DNA of 64,000 nt. It comes from Tuctoria greenei (lineage: Eukaryota > Streptophyta > Magnoliopsida > Poales > Poaceae). Below the pieces are notes generated by a model. It searched no databases, was not told the DNA's origin, and saw only the letters and a list, made by a program, of their open reading frames with translations. Positions 23,533 through 35,785 of this stretch are shown here, piece by piece; positions within the stretch are counted from its first letter, which is position 1; the number at the start of each line of letters is the position of its first letter. A program made the position numbers and the translations under genes. The stretch is from NCBI GenBank assembly GCA_036927565.1, contig JAYESD010000010.1:120558866-120622865 (forward strand), read 5' to 3'.

Positions 23533-25773
23533 CTAAGGACCCTGAGTGCTCGGCGCGATGACGAACTGGTCGCCGTCAGGGGTGCTGTCGTTGGAGCTGC
23601 TGCCTGCTGTTGCTGAGGCTGGAGTGGAGGTGACAGGTGCCGCGGGAGCTGCTGTCGGTGCCTGCTGAGCCTGGACTACCGGTAGCGGGGCACTGACAAC
23701 AGAAGCCGGAGTCTGCTGGAAGAGTGTCGAAGCCGGCAGGAGAGAGTGAATCGGTGCGCCTAGAGCAAGCAGTGGTGACATGCTGATCGTCGGTATCGGC
23801 GTGGTCGACACTGGAGCTGAAACTGGTGCCAGGACAGGCGGACCTGGTGCTAGACCCGGAAGCTGTGAGGGCAGGGCAATCCTGGTCTGAGTATACAGGT
23901 TGGTGATCAACCCCAGGATGCCCATCATGGCCTACTGCATCTGCTGCTGCTGGTAAAGAGAACGCTGATGCATCTGATCAATCAGTCCAGTGAGCCTGTC
24001 AGTGTCCTCTCGCCTCTCGCGGGCTATCTGATGCTGCATCTCCTGCTGCTGTTGCTGCTGGAGCTCCAAAAGACGCGCAGCCTGCTCAGCTCTAGCCTGC
24101 TCAGCTGCAAGCCGATCTAGTCGCTGCTGCTCAACCATCTGCTGAAGTAGAGAGGTAAGCTCGGATGGCTGAGAGACCTGTACCTCAGACACCGGAGGTG
24201 GAGTAGGAGGTGGTACAGTCGAGCCTCCAGCCTCCGCGTCGTGCTGCCTGGGTGAGGGAGGAGGTGGGAAGCACTCCTTGACACTGTCACTAGTGTCACT
24301 CTCTGACCAGATGTGCTACAGATCTCCTCCCTGAGCCTCAGCCTGTGCTAGGATCTCATCTTCCTTCTCGATGTCTGACCAGTCTTCCTCTGAAAGGCGA
24401 GCTGGGACCTGACGCTCAACTGGGTGGCCAAGGCGGCGGTCTCCAGGAGCTGGAGCACGGTAGTGTTCAAACCTAGTGACGCTCTCATCGGTGAGACTGT
24501 CACGCACGGATGATCCCTCTGGAGCCAATAGGTAGAGCAGGTGACTGATCCAGTGGCCAAACACAAGCTGCCTCATCATCCAAACTCCATCGATGATAAC
24601 ATCCTCCATCTCACAGATGAGAATATCCACGATGTCGAACCCTATCCCGTTCATGACATAGAACAGGAGGGTCTGCTGTAGACTGGTAAAGTCCTCAAGG
24701 TATCCGGACCTGGGTAGAAGTGTGCGGCGCAAGGCAAGGTGCACAGTGCGCGCAGCTGGAGTGAGCAGAGCAGGTACCCTCTGCTGGTCAGGTGAGAAGG
24801 GCTGAGCAAACAGAGACCACATCTCCTCAAAGGGTGGTGCCACACCTCCATTGAGCGGCCTCCTCGGTGGGTCAGCCTGTCCATATACCAACTCATGTAG
24901 GCATGTGTCATGGAGATCCACGCCTAGTAGCTGTCCCAAGGTCTGTCTGGTCAGATGGTGATGCTGGCCCATGAACATGAAATCAATGGATCTGCGGCCC
25001 TCTGAAACATAGAGTGTAGCATAGAACACTCGGACTCATTCCTCCACGAAGGCACCCCGCTGGTAAGACATCAGCTCCACTAGCCCTCTATACCTCTCAA
25101 AGTAAGGGCGAATCTTAGTCCCGGCTGCAAGTGCGAGCTGATCCCAGTCAAGAAAGTTATGCTGGAAAAGCTTATAGCCCCGACGTTTGTAAGTCTCATA
25201 CAGCGATGCCTGTGTCAGGGTCCAGAAGTGGCTGTCCACAAGTGGCTCTCTGGGCTGCGGGAACCACTCCTCAAGCAGAATACTCCATCTAAGCTCCCCG
25301 AGCTGCTTTGCCTTCAACTTCCTGTAGTCAGTCAGGCGGACACCCTCACGAACCTGGACATTGGTGTCCATCTCATAGACGGCTCTCTGGGCCACCCTGT
25401 CCCCCCGAAGCTCAGCTGCAGAAGGTCTCTCTCTCGGGGCTTCAGCTTGATGACCTCCACGGGTCCTGACAGAGCACCGACGAACAAGCGGCACCTCAGG
25501 CTCCTCTGCCTCCTCTGGATCCTCAGGCACCTGTGGCTGCCTCTGTCGGGCCTCCCGGATCCTCAGGGATCCTCCTTGGCCACGCTCTCGCTCCTCAGCG
25601 GCGCGAGCGGCCATCAGAGCTTTCTTCTCCTCTTTTGACAGCTTCGGCTTTGCCAGCTCCTCAATAACCTTTCCTTTTCCTTTCTTGTCACGACCCACCT
25701 CGAGTGACGACGGCGAAGATGAGATCGCGGGACAAACGATGTCGGGCGCACGAGACGGCGACGCAAAGAACAA
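23533..25773 (-). pseudogene. Env-position ORF of the Sirevirus, coiled-coil protein with stops
   Basis: One frame of about 747 codons is broken only by three in-frame stops (25036-25038, 24316-24318, 23932-23934). Its frame is also open some way upstream of the TTG used as start here. Parts in order: a basic, charged N-terminus with GKGKVIEEL; a globular middle near 25030-24350 that resembles the putative plant transposon protein domain (from memory of that family); an acidic linker and Pro-rich stretch; a Gln-rich coiled coil near 24170-23940; then a hydrophobic, Pro/Ala-rich C-terminus. There is no clear signal peptide or transmembrane anchor, so an envelope role is not shown. It lies between pol and the polypurine tracts, where Sireviruses keep their env-like gene. 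Function unknown. Confidence 0.7.
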
Positions 25774-27023
25774 CGTGGCCGGGCGAACCCTAGCGGCGAA
25801 GAGGAATGCTGCGACTGGGAGTGTGGAGTGGCGGGCGATGAGCGGTGGCGCAGGGCGGCGGCAACGCTTAGGGCGGTGGCGGTGGTGCGGCAGCGGTGAA
25901 TGGCGGCGGTAGTGCTTGGGGCGCAGAGTGGCGGCGGCGCTTAGAGCGCAGGGTGGCGGCGGCGCTTAGGGTGGCAGCGGCCGAAGGGCGGCGGCAGGGC
26001 GAAGGCAAGGAGCGGCGGCGGCGGAGAGGAGGGCACGGAGCGGCGTCGGGGAGAGAGAAAGGAAAAAGCAAGAGGACACAAAGGGGCGCGCTAAATAGGT
26101 GGGGCCGGAACCCTAGCTCAAATTTTAACATCGGATTGATATGACGTCAGATGAGAGGTGCATCGGTCGAATGGTACAGTAAGGGTATTCCAGAGGCACC
26201 TTCAGCATCGGATGATCTGACGTGGAAACGATTATCATCGATTGAATTTGGCACAACTCCAGAAATGTGAACATCAGATGCTCCGATGTTTCTCAGGATG
26301 AACTCATCGGCTGATTTGACTTTCTTACTGAGCTGACCCTTGTACTTAAGCACAAACTGATCCGATGATGCTTCTGGCCTAAGCATCGGATAATCCGATG
26401 ACTACAAAAGATCAGCAACATCCCATATATGTCCTTTGACTTAAACAATCAAAGAGAAACACAAGTCTTAGGACTTTTTGGGCAGCCCTTACCCATCAAA
26501 AAGATTATAACACTAGTTGCCAATAACTTGGCTAAGTCCTAAAGCAAATAGAACACCAGAAAAATCAAGGAAGAAATCCAAATAAAATGTAAGGCCCATG
26601 CTTTGTGAGCTAGAAGATGAAGACTTCTATCTCTTTAAATCATGTTCCTTTAGGCATTAACGCACCTAACACTTTGTTCTTTCCACATCATATGAGTTGA
26701 GATATTGCATTTCAAACAAGTCTCTTTCTCATGAAGTGGGTTCCCCTTTGTGACAATCTACCGTATGCAATGCCAAACAATTTTTAATGCAGGAAATTCA
26801 ACGTGAGTGCAAGAAATAAATTAAAGCTACCTTGCCAAATTTGAACCTTTCAAAGACTTCTTCAGGGAGAGCCACTCTCCAAGACTTGGGGAAACCCAAA
26901 AGAACCTCCATCCCAAGCTAACCCTTGCTCGCCCCTATCCTTTGAAAGTTAGACAAGACCTGTATGTGATGCATTCTTACATGACCATGGCAACTTACAT
27001 GACGTTCAATGCATCTAGCACAT
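25774..27023 (-). other. Spacer between pol and the env-position ORF, with palindromes
   Basis: About 1.25 kb has no gene. The part near 25800-26090 is CGG-repeat-like and may still be N-terminal coding sequence or promoter of the env-position ORF. Between 26120 and 26400 the CATCGGATGATCCG-type motif of the LTR recurs at least five times. From 26400 to 27000 I see nothing identifiable. Confidence 0.55.
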
Positions 27024-30000
27024 TTAATTCACTCTTAGTCTAGAATAGGTTTTCTCATCAAGTGGTTTAGTGAAGATATCCGCCAATTGTTCTTCGGACC
27101 TAACACCTCGCAAGGAGATGTCTCCCTTAGCTTCATGGTCCCGCAAGAAATGATGGCGAATATCAATGTGCTTAGTGAGGGAGTGTTGAACGGGGTTTTT
27201 AGCAATCTTAACCGCACTTTCATTGTCACAAAGGAGAGGCACACAACCAAGTTTAACACCAAAGTCCAAAAGGGTTTGCTTCATATAAAGGATTTGGGCA
27301 CAACATGCACCGGTCGCTATATATTCCACTTCCGCAGTGGACAAAGCAACGAAATTTTGCTTCTTGCTAGACCAAGATACTAGGGAACGCCCAAGCAAGT
27401 GGCACCCTCCGGAGGTACTCTTGCGATCCACACGACATCCGGCAAAGTCCGAATCCGAGTAACCCAAGAGATGGAATTTAGCACCTTTGGGGTACCACAG
27501 GCCTACACTTGGGGTATGCTTGAGATACCGAAGTATCCTAAAGACCGCCTTCCGATGCGATTCTTTAGGTGCCGCTTGAAAGCGAGCACGCAAGCATACA
27601 CTAAACATGATATTGAGCCTAGATGCGGTAAGATAAAGCAATGAACCAATCATAGAACGGTAATTAGATTGGTCAACAGGTTTACCGTCCTTATCCACAT
27701 CGAGATGACAATTTGTTGCCATTGGAGTACTTCTTGAGCTACAATCTCCCATCTCAAATTTCTTCAAGAGGTCCTTGTTATATTTTTATTGATAGATGAA
27801 GGTCCTCTCTCGAAGTTGCTTGATTTGAAATCCAAGGAAGAAGTTGAGCTCTCCAATCTTCGACATCTCCAATTCCCTAGACATCATTTTGCCAAACTCA
27901 TGGCTAAGAGCTTCGTTAGTTGAACAAAAAATAATATCATCGACATAAATTTGACAAACAAATAGTTCTCCATCGATGTCTTTGGTGAAGAGTGTAGTGT
28001 CCACCCTCCCGATCTTGAATCCTTGCATGATCAAGAAATCCCGTAGTCGTTCATACCACGCTCTAGGTGCTTGCTTGAGCCCGTACAGCGCCTTGTACAA
28101 CCTATACACATGCTTAGGATTCCTCTGATCTTCGAACCCGGGAGGTTGTTCAACATATACAAGCTCGTTAATGTAACCATTAAGAAAGGCACTTTTCACA
28201 TCCATTTGATAAAGTTTTGTGTTATGATGTGATGCAAAAGCAAGAAGTATACAGATAGCTTCTAGTCGAGCGACCGGAGCAAATGTTTCTCCAAAGTCTA
28301 GTCCTTCAACTTGCGAGAAACCCTTGGCCACAAGTCTTTCCTTGTTGCGGATCACAACACCGTTCTCGTCTTGTTTGTTGCGGTACACCCACTTTGTTCC
28401 GATGACGTTCTTGTCCTTGGGTCGCTCCTCCAACACCCAAACTTCATTGCGAATGAAGTTGTTGAGTTCTTCTTGCATGGCCATTACCCAATTTAGATCT
28501 TGGAGTGCTTCCTCAATGTGAGTGGGTTCTACACATGAAACAAACGAGTAGTGCTCACAAAATGTAGCGAAATGGCGAGAACGTGTACTTACTCCCCTTG
28601 ACGGACTACCGATAATTTGATCAATTGGATGCGCCTTGGAGATGCGTACATGCCTTATAAGTTGTTGTGAAGCACTTGGCGGTGGTGATGCGTGTTGTTC
28701 TTCTTGTGGTTGGACTTGATCATGGACTTGTTCTTCTTCTTGATGTTGTGTGGCTTGTGAATCTTGTGTCGGCAATGGATCACCTTTTTCTTCTTCGTCA
28801 ACTTAAGGTGCCATAGATGTGTTGATGTTGGAACTTGAAGCTCCCCCTTGATCATAGCTCTCCTCAACTTTAGGATTGATGTCTACAATGGTCATGTTCT
28901 TCATAGCTTCTCGTAGAGGCTCATCATCTATTTCATCATGACCAAAACTCTCCTCTTGGGAGCCATTAGTTTTATCAAACTCAACATCACAACTTTCCTC
29001 AACTAAACCGGAGGTTTGGTTGAATACTAGATATGCTTTTGAGTTTGATGCATAACCAAGAAAGATACCAACATCACATCTTCTTTCAAACTTACCGAGC
29101 CTTTTCTTGCGGTAGATGTAGCACTTGCACCCAAAGACTCGGAAATAGGAGATGTTGGGCTTTCTCCCAATGAGGAGTTCGTACGGGGTCTTTTGAAGTA
29201 GTCGGTGTATATAGACCCGATTTGCGGCATGGCACGCCATGTTGATTTCTTCGGACCAAAACTTCTCGGACGTGCCATAGTCATCAAGCATTGCTCGTGC
29301 AAGAGTGATGAGAGTCTTGTTCTTCCTTTCAACGACACCATTTTGTTGAGGAGTGTATGTGGCTGAAAATGATGGGTTTCACTGATGATGGGAAGTTGAA
29401 ATTTCCTTTGAGCACGGTTAGCGAAGGTCTTGAACACTTCCAGAGTTTCACTCTTGTCACCTAGAAACAAAGTCCAAGCATAGCGAGAGTAGTCATCAAC
29501 TATAACAAGACAACAGAGATTACCACCAAAACTTTGATATGTGGACGATCCGAAGAGGTCCATGTGGAGCAACTCAAGTGGCTTGGAGGTTGACACCATT
29601 GTCTTCATCGGGTGGTGAGAAGCAACTTGTTTCCCGACTTGACAAGCGCTACAAAGCTTGTTCTTCTCAAATGTGACATCCTTCACGCCAGTCACCATCT
29701 CGAGCTTGAATGACTTCTTGAGGTTGCTCATTCCAATGTGAGCGATGCGTCGATGCCATAGCCAACCCAAACTCGTCTTGGTGAAAAGACAAGTGGTCAA
29801 GCTAGCATCCTTGTCGGAGAAGTCTACTAGGTAGAGATGTCCATGTTGAAACCCTTTGAAGATTAGTTCTTGGCTTGTTTCACTCGTCACAACAACATCA
29901 TTCTTGCCAAAGGTGCACGTTAGTCCAAGATCACATAATTGTGCAATAGAAAGCAAATTGAAACTAAGTGACTTAACATACAATACATTGGAAATAGATA

Positions 30001-30181
30001 AATCATTTGAAATTGCAATTTTACCCAACCCAATTACCTTCCCCTTAGAGTTATCACCAAAGGTGACTTGTTCATGATTGTCGGGGTTCTCTATGGAGGT
30101 GAACATACCATCGTTGCCGGTCATGTGTTGAGTGCACCCGCTATCGAGTACCCAATGCTTTCCTCCGGCTTTGTAGTTCAC
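27024..30181 (-). pseudogene. Sirevirus pol: protease, integrase, RT and RNase H, broken
   Basis: The protease motif DSGCTQHMTG stands near 30150. The integrase HHCC zinc region (HRRIAHIG to CSACQVGK) lies near 29760-29640. The first catalytic Asp is in HMDLFG. The segment that should carry the second Asp (DNGTEF-type) is missing near 29390, where the frame also shifts; the frame with the catalytic Glu (VVERKNKTL) resumes at once. RT has MDVKSAFLNG and YVDDIIFCS. RNase H has the SDFAG and STAEVEYIA motifs. In-frame stops lie at 28803-28805 and 27786-27788. The C-terminus ends at 27024. A working version would make and integrate cDNA; the integrase here cannot be active. Confidence 0.9.
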
Positions 30182-30195
30182 CTACACACATGAAT

Positions 30196-32314
30196 TCAAT
30201 TTTTTATTTTAGGCACCCAAGCCAACTTAGGTCCTTGTATGTGCGATACAAGTGTTTTTGGGACCCAAAGTTGCTTGGGAAGATTCCCCTTCATGCCCTT
30301 CATGTCCTTGCCAATGAACCATGCCTTCACCTTGCCATCTACTTTACTCAAGAGATAATAGTGATCATTAAAGGTAGACTTGTAGTTAGTAGGCAATTTT
30401 GGAGAAGGCCGGTTAGGAAGAGGACACTCCCTCGTATGGTGACCGGTGACCTCGCAATGTTGGCAATAAGAACCAACTTCCTTGATGAAGCTCATTTTAA
30501 GCTCCGGTGAGGGCACCTTTCCTTTGTTAGGCACCGGGAAGGATCCAAGTCCTCTCTTGTTGAAGGCCCTTGCTTCTTGGAAGAGGATTTCTTTGTGCTT
30601 GACTTCTCCCTTAGATAGTCTTGCCACACTAGTGCGAAGACTTTCAATTTCATCCAACAAATCCTTCTCCCTAGCATTCTCTTTCAAAGGCAAAGACTTA
30701 TGCAAGACATTAGTGGCATGAGAAACAATAGATACCTTATCATTAAGGGTTTCTTTCTTTATAGTTTTCAATTCTTGATCAAAGACTTCATAAGCAAGGT
30801 TAAGTACTTGGTGCTCTTGGATTAACTCATTGTGCTTTCCCAAGAGTGCTTGGTGTGCTAAGTCAAGCTCATGATGATCTAGCTTGATTTGAGCCTTATC
30901 CTCCTCAACTTGCTTGACATGAGATTTGAGCGTGTCATGCTCCTTAAGTATGCTTTCATACTTGTCAAGCAAATCGAGGTTAGCACTCTCGAGCTTAGCA
31001 CGAGCTTCTTCAAGAGCCTTGACCTTACTCTTTTCCTTTTTAATGATAGTGTGGTATTCATTTTTCATTGAAGCTAAGTCATCGGGGGAAAGCTCATCAT
31101 CGCTAGAGTCATCACATACCTTGGTGTTACCTTTTGTCATGAGACACATGGGAGGTGGACAAGAGATGAATCATCATTGTTGGCAATGGCAAGGCTGGCC
31201 AAGCTCTCTTCTTCAACTTCACTCTCATCATCACTAGATTCTTCGTCGGTGATCCATTCATTTGCCTCACACATGAACACCTTTTGTGTACCTTTTCTCT
31301 TCCTTGGAAAGAGTTTTGCCTTTGCCTTTGTCATGCTTCTTCTTTCCAAAGATCTTGGTTTGGGCTTGTCCTCTTCATCATCCTAATTATCCTCAAGCTT
31401 GCGATGCTTGCTCTTGTGGTTCTCTCTTCTTTTGTCCGGTTTTGGACAATCATAGGAGATGTGGCCTTGATCACCACAATTATAGCAAGTCTTGTTGTCA
31501 TCTCTCCTTGGTATAAATGCTTTCTTTTTTGGATCAAAGGTGTATCCCTTCTTGGCAATCTTGGAGCTCAAGCAAGAGAATTTTCTCATCATCAATGCAA
31601 GCTCATCATCGTCATCTTCACTTGATGCTTGCTTTTCTTCACTTGAGCTGGGCTCGACCACTTTCTTTTTCTTGAGATTCATTTTCTTGGTGGAAGCCTT
31701 TAGAGCAATTGTCTTTGAAGATGATTCCTCCATCATCCCAAGCACACTCATCTCATGAGCATGAATCTCTCCAATAAGTTCTGAAACTTCAATGTGATAA
31801 AGAGATTCCTTTTGAAGCATGGAGTTGATGATGTTGTACTTTGGCTTAGGAAGAAGCATAAGAATCTTGCGGTTGATGAGTCCCTTGCCAAGAGAAGCAA
31901 TATCAAGAGCATTAATTTCCTTAATGAGAACATTCAAGCGAGAAAACATTTCATTGACATTTTCATGAGGTAGCATTTTGATCTCATCATATTTGGCCTT
32001 AAGCATATGATACTTTAATTCTTTAACACTAGAAGAACCCTTATGAATTTCAATCAATCAAGCCCAAATTTCAGAGCCTTTTCTTTGCTAGCAATGCTAG
32101 CAAACACATCTTGACTAATGTATTCGTAAATAGCATTTCTAGCTTTTGCATCCCACTTGACTTGATCACCTATATAGTTATGCTCACCAAACCCCGCATG
32201 GGTCGCTTCCCATACCTCGGGAGCAATAACCTCTAGATAAGCACGCATGCGTGCTTTCCAATAGGCAAAGTTCTTGCCCTCGAAGATGGGAACCGAACCC
32301 CCAATCTTGGCCAT
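30196..32314 (-). pseudogene. Sirevirus gag: capsid, two zinc knuckles and coiled coil, broken
   Basis: The start is MAKIGGSVPIFEGKNF at 32314, 46 bases past the PBS, a normal Copia gag opening with the YWKARMRAYL motif. A frameshift falls near 32055. The nucleocapsid knuckle CYNCGDQGHISYDC (CCHC) lies near 31480. TAA at 31383-31385 and a frameshift near 31140 follow. Then comes a coiled coil of about 130 residues (31100-30700) and a second knuckle, CQHCEVTGHHTREC, near 30460. The open frame stops at 30196, just before the protease. Long gag proteins with a C-terminal coiled coil are typical of the Maximus/SIRE group. Confidence 0.88.
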
Positions 32315-32360
32315 TTTAGCTCTCTAGCGGTGAAGTTAGAATGATCCAATGAGTAACCTT

Positions 32361-32372
32361 GCTCTGATACCA
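32361..32372 (-). other. Primer-binding site, tRNA-iMet type
   Basis: On the minus strand TGGTATCAGAGC follows the 5' LTR end (TTACA) after two bases. It is complementary to the 3' end of plant initiator tRNA-Met, the usual Copia primer. Confidence 0.92.
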
Positions 32373-32374
32373 AT

Positions 32375-33726
32375 TGTAAGGATCGAATGCCCAATAGGGG
32401 GGGGGGGGGTGAATTGGGCTTCTTTTCAAAAATTAAAGCAATAAAAACTTAACTACTAAAAGCCCAACTCCCTATGCAAACAACCTATGCATTCAAGTGA
32501 ATAGTAATTTTGTGGTATATGAAATGCATAAGTGTAACGGGAAAGAAAGAGTGTGCAAATTCCCGAGGAGACACGAAGACACGGAGATTTATCCCGTGGT
32601 TCAGCAAGATCGTCAAGACCTTCCTACATCCACATTGTGGACCCACCAAAGGGTATAGCCACTCCCAAGTCACCGAGACCAGGGATCTTCATTAAAAGTC
32701 TTCGTTCGCCAACTCTGGCAAGGTGGAGCTCAAGCCTTGTACAAGTTTGATCCTCCGGGCTTCCACAACCGTCTTGGCAAGCTCCGGAAGTCTCTCTCCA
32801 ATCACCGACTGTTACACGGTGAATGCAATCACCAAGAGACACTACCTTACAACTCTCACTAGACTAGAGACTCCAATCACCAAGAATGGAAGCACACAAG
32901 CATCATCTCTAGCAAGTTCTAGCATATCTCTTGGTGTACAAGTGGTGTAAATGATATGGAAGTGGTTGCTCAATGTCTTGAATGCTTGGTAATGTGTAGA
33001 GTAGCTCTGGGCATCAAGACCTATCGAAATGACCGTTGATCGACCGACGTAACACTGTGTCAGATATGACCGTTGATCGACCGACGTAACACTTGCTTCA
33101 CCATCGGATGATCCGGTGACGCTTGATCCAGAATAGTCCAGAAATAATGCTTACTGGAATGATTGACCGATGTGTCATAATTGTACATTGGATGATCCGG
33201 TGTTACATTTGGTCCAGGGAAATTGCTTACTGGAATGATCGACCGATGTAACACTTGCTTCATCATCGGATGATCCGGTGTATACTTAGGACTGAGGTCT
33301 TCTTCTGTTCAGAGTCAACTCGACCGATGTAGTGTTTTCTGGATACATCGGTTGATCTGGTGAGTTGATTTTGTCTGCTTTGAGTTGTTCTAAGTGATTC
33401 TTTTGGAATTTGTTCGAGTGACCTCTTAGACATTGGTTTGAAATGTTCTTCTGATGATGACCAAGTCTTGAGTGCTGTCAATTTTGATGGAATAATTTTG
33501 ACATATGTGCCTTTTCTTTTAGTCTTCACAAAAATCGATTGACCTCGTAAAATAATTTGTTGAGGGGTCTCCAATTGTATCCAATGAGCAGTAGATGATA
33601 TACATATAGAGTTCACTACGTGTGATGAGTGATATGAGAGATCTCGTATCCACATACTCATTAGTAATATCCAACGGTTGTCATTAATCACCGAAACCAT
33701 ACCTCATGGGGGCCTAGATGCTTTCA
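32375..33726 (-). repeat. 5' LTR of the Sirevirus (1352 bp)
   Basis: Matches the left LTR at both ends (TGTAAGGATCGAATGCCC to TAGATGCTTTCA in plus-strand reading). Near 33027-33085 it is rearranged: the segment with the TATA-like box and about 100 flanking bases is gone, and GTTGATCGACCGACGTAACAC is present twice. Because this is the LTR that would start transcription, the promoter of the element is probably lost. Confidence 0.92.
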
Positions 33727-33731
33727 ACCAC
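33727..33731 (+). other. Target-site duplication ACCAC, right copy of the Sirevirus
   Basis: Identical to 21721-21725. Pre-insertion C-rich sequence continues on both sides. Confidence 0.92.
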
Positions 33732-35039
33732 ACCAGCGCCTTCCCACCACACAAGCGCCTCCCCACCATGTCGGCGCATCCCCCACCGCGCCCAAACACG
33801 TCGGCGCCCTCCCCCACCACGCCCACAAAGTTGAAGCTTCCCCACCGCGCCGGCCCGCCCTTCACCACAACGCCCACTATGCCGGCGCCCTCCCGCAACG
33901 CCCACCGTGCCGACACTGCTGCCCCCACTACCCCATGTTGGCGCCTCCTGCCCCCGCGCCGCATTGCTCCTTCCCCTTCGCCACCGCATATGTTCCAATT
34001 GATGTTGTATTTTTCTTGATCGATGACATGTATGTGTATGTTGCAAATTCATGATGTCTATGTTCATTGATGACATGTATATGTGTATGTTGCAAATTCA
34101 TGTAATTGTATATTGCAAATTCATGACATGTATGTGTATGTTGCTTAAGTTACTTGATCGGCGCCGGTTAAATTGATGCGTATGTTGATTATATGCATGT
34201 GTATTGTTAAATTAGATGGTAATTAGTTGTTTTATTGTACATCTTTATGTGTGTATATGGTAATTAGGTAGTAATTAGTTGTTTTCTTGTTGAATTATGG
34301 TAACTTTCTCTTTGTTGAATAATTAGTTTTTTTATTATTGATTAGTTGTTAATTGTTAATTTATTAGTTGATAATTTTTTGAACTGTTGATTATTTGATT
34401 AATAGAATAATTAGTTGCTAAAATGGTTTAATTAGTTGATTACATGTTTAATCTGATGCTTAGTTGAGTAATTTTTTAATTAGTATTGTAATTGATTATG
34501 GTTTAGTTACTATTTTGATTGGTTGAGTGCTTAATTACTATATATAAATTAAAGGTCTTCGGTTCGGTCCGTCCCGACAAGGCCCATTTAGGGCACATCA
34601 TGACCCATTTAATGGTAACGTTTTCGTCGAGACGGGCACAGAGGCGAAAAGCGACAGGGAGGACTGCAAGCTCCTGCGCGTGGATAATTCAATTTAATAT
34701 TACTGATTCGTGTGAGACCTATGTGCTGAATACATTGAAAATTATGTTAAAAGTGAGGGTTTACAAGTAAAATTTTGAATATATCCGAGAAGCCCATTTC
34801 GGATTGTACGAACTTGCGAGAACTCGTTTCGCACTGTTCAAACTTGTCACACCCATGAGCTGGACTGTCCGATCTTTCTACGTGCTGAAATATTTGTGTG
34901 GCTGCTATGTTTTTAACTTGCAATGTTTCAAACTTGCTTCTTAGTTAATGAGAAAAAGTTTGCTTAGTATTCATTTACTATGTTTTTGATGTGTTTTGGC
35001 TAATCATTATGGATAACATCTTGCTATAGTTTGCAACAT
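33732..35039. other. Non-coding sequence right of the Sirevirus
   Basis: It starts C-rich, continuing the sequence left of 21721. From 34150 to 34550 it is AT-rich with many TTAGTTG-type words. After 34560 is a short GC-rich piece, then mixed sequence. No gene, LTR pair or transposon end can be supported. Confidence 0.45.
34023..34144 (+). repeat. Short tandem repeat of ATGACATGTATGTGTATG units
   Basis: The phrase GACATGTATGTGTATGTTGC with AAATTCATG is repeated about three times, with internal deletions, in 122 bp. It looks like a minisatellite produced by slippage. Confidence 0.7.
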
Positions 35040-35785
35040 GCTTATGTGAGGTGCTCACATAAGGAGATGTGGTTGTCGGACTAACGAGAGTCAAGTCGAG
35101 GACTTCTGCTTGGAAGAATTGCTTGTTTGTTCATGTGCCGGAATTGCTTGAGGTCAAGACATGGTTGGTGACGGTGATCCATTGAACTAGTCTTAGGGAG
35201 AAGATGAGGTTCAATAACCAAGTTCGGGATGAATTGCGGTTGAGTTGATCGGGAGGTCATGCAACATGTTTGGGTCAAGAACAATGCATCTGAAGGTATC
35301 ATGGAAGTCGTTGGATGGTGTTTGCATGCGTGCAAGGGGTGCATGGACGTGGCAACATGGTTCCAAGACGTGGTGAAGACATATGGACGTGAAGATATGG
35401 CCGGAAAGGTTCAACCGACTTGATTATGCCTAAGACTGCGGCTGAGGCGGTTAATGTTTGTTTATGGAAGGTTTCGAGTTGGTTTTGGTTAGATTTTGTA
35501 TTGGTCATGAAGTTGAGTTGTTTTAAGAATGTGTAAGACGTTCCTAAGGTATTTGGAAGTCTTAATATTGCTTCTATTTGCGTATAGAAAAGACTTGATC
35601 AGTTATGGAAATTTTCGGATGAAACTTAGTAGGATTAGAGAGTCCTAGTTGGATTAGAGTTGCTTAGGGCTGGTTATATAAGCAAGGGACGCCAAAGCTC
35701 ATGGGAGCACGACTTTGGGTTGTTCATCTTGTGTTTATTTGAATAAAATTCATAGTTCGTGAGAAGTTTTTGTGCCTTATTGTTG
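35040..35785 (+). other. LTR-like stretch with TATA box and polyadenylation signal
   Basis: A TATA-like GGTTATATAAGC near 35672 is followed about 70 bp later by GAATAAAATTC, with no coding frame, as in the U3-R part of a plant LTR. I see no partner LTR or clear TG/CA ends, so this is at best a solo or truncated LTR on the plus strand. Confidence 0.35.

Larger units (their letters stand above)
21726..33726 (-). mobile_element. Complete Sirevirus-type Copia retrotransposon, 12.0 kb
   Basis: Both LTRs, a perfect 5-bp TSD, a tRNA-iMet-type PBS, gag, pol in Copia order, an extra ORF in the env position and multiple polypurine tracts are all present on the minus strand. The long gag with coiled coil, the extra downstream ORF, the repeated polypurine tracts and the LTR palindromes together are the marks of the Sirevirus (SIRE/Maximus) lineage. 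The LTRs differ by 117 bp in length and all coding parts are broken, so it is an old, inactive insertion. Confidence 0.92.

Noticed and set aside
23533..25773. The env-position ORF as a functional viral envelope gene
   Set aside because: No signal peptide, furin-like site or membrane anchor is visible, and three stops interrupt it. I keep it only as an ORF of unknown function.
34519..34770. Possible DNA transposon end in a short GC-rich piece with GTCGAGACGGGCAC
   Set aside because: No matching inverted terminus or target duplication found within the window.
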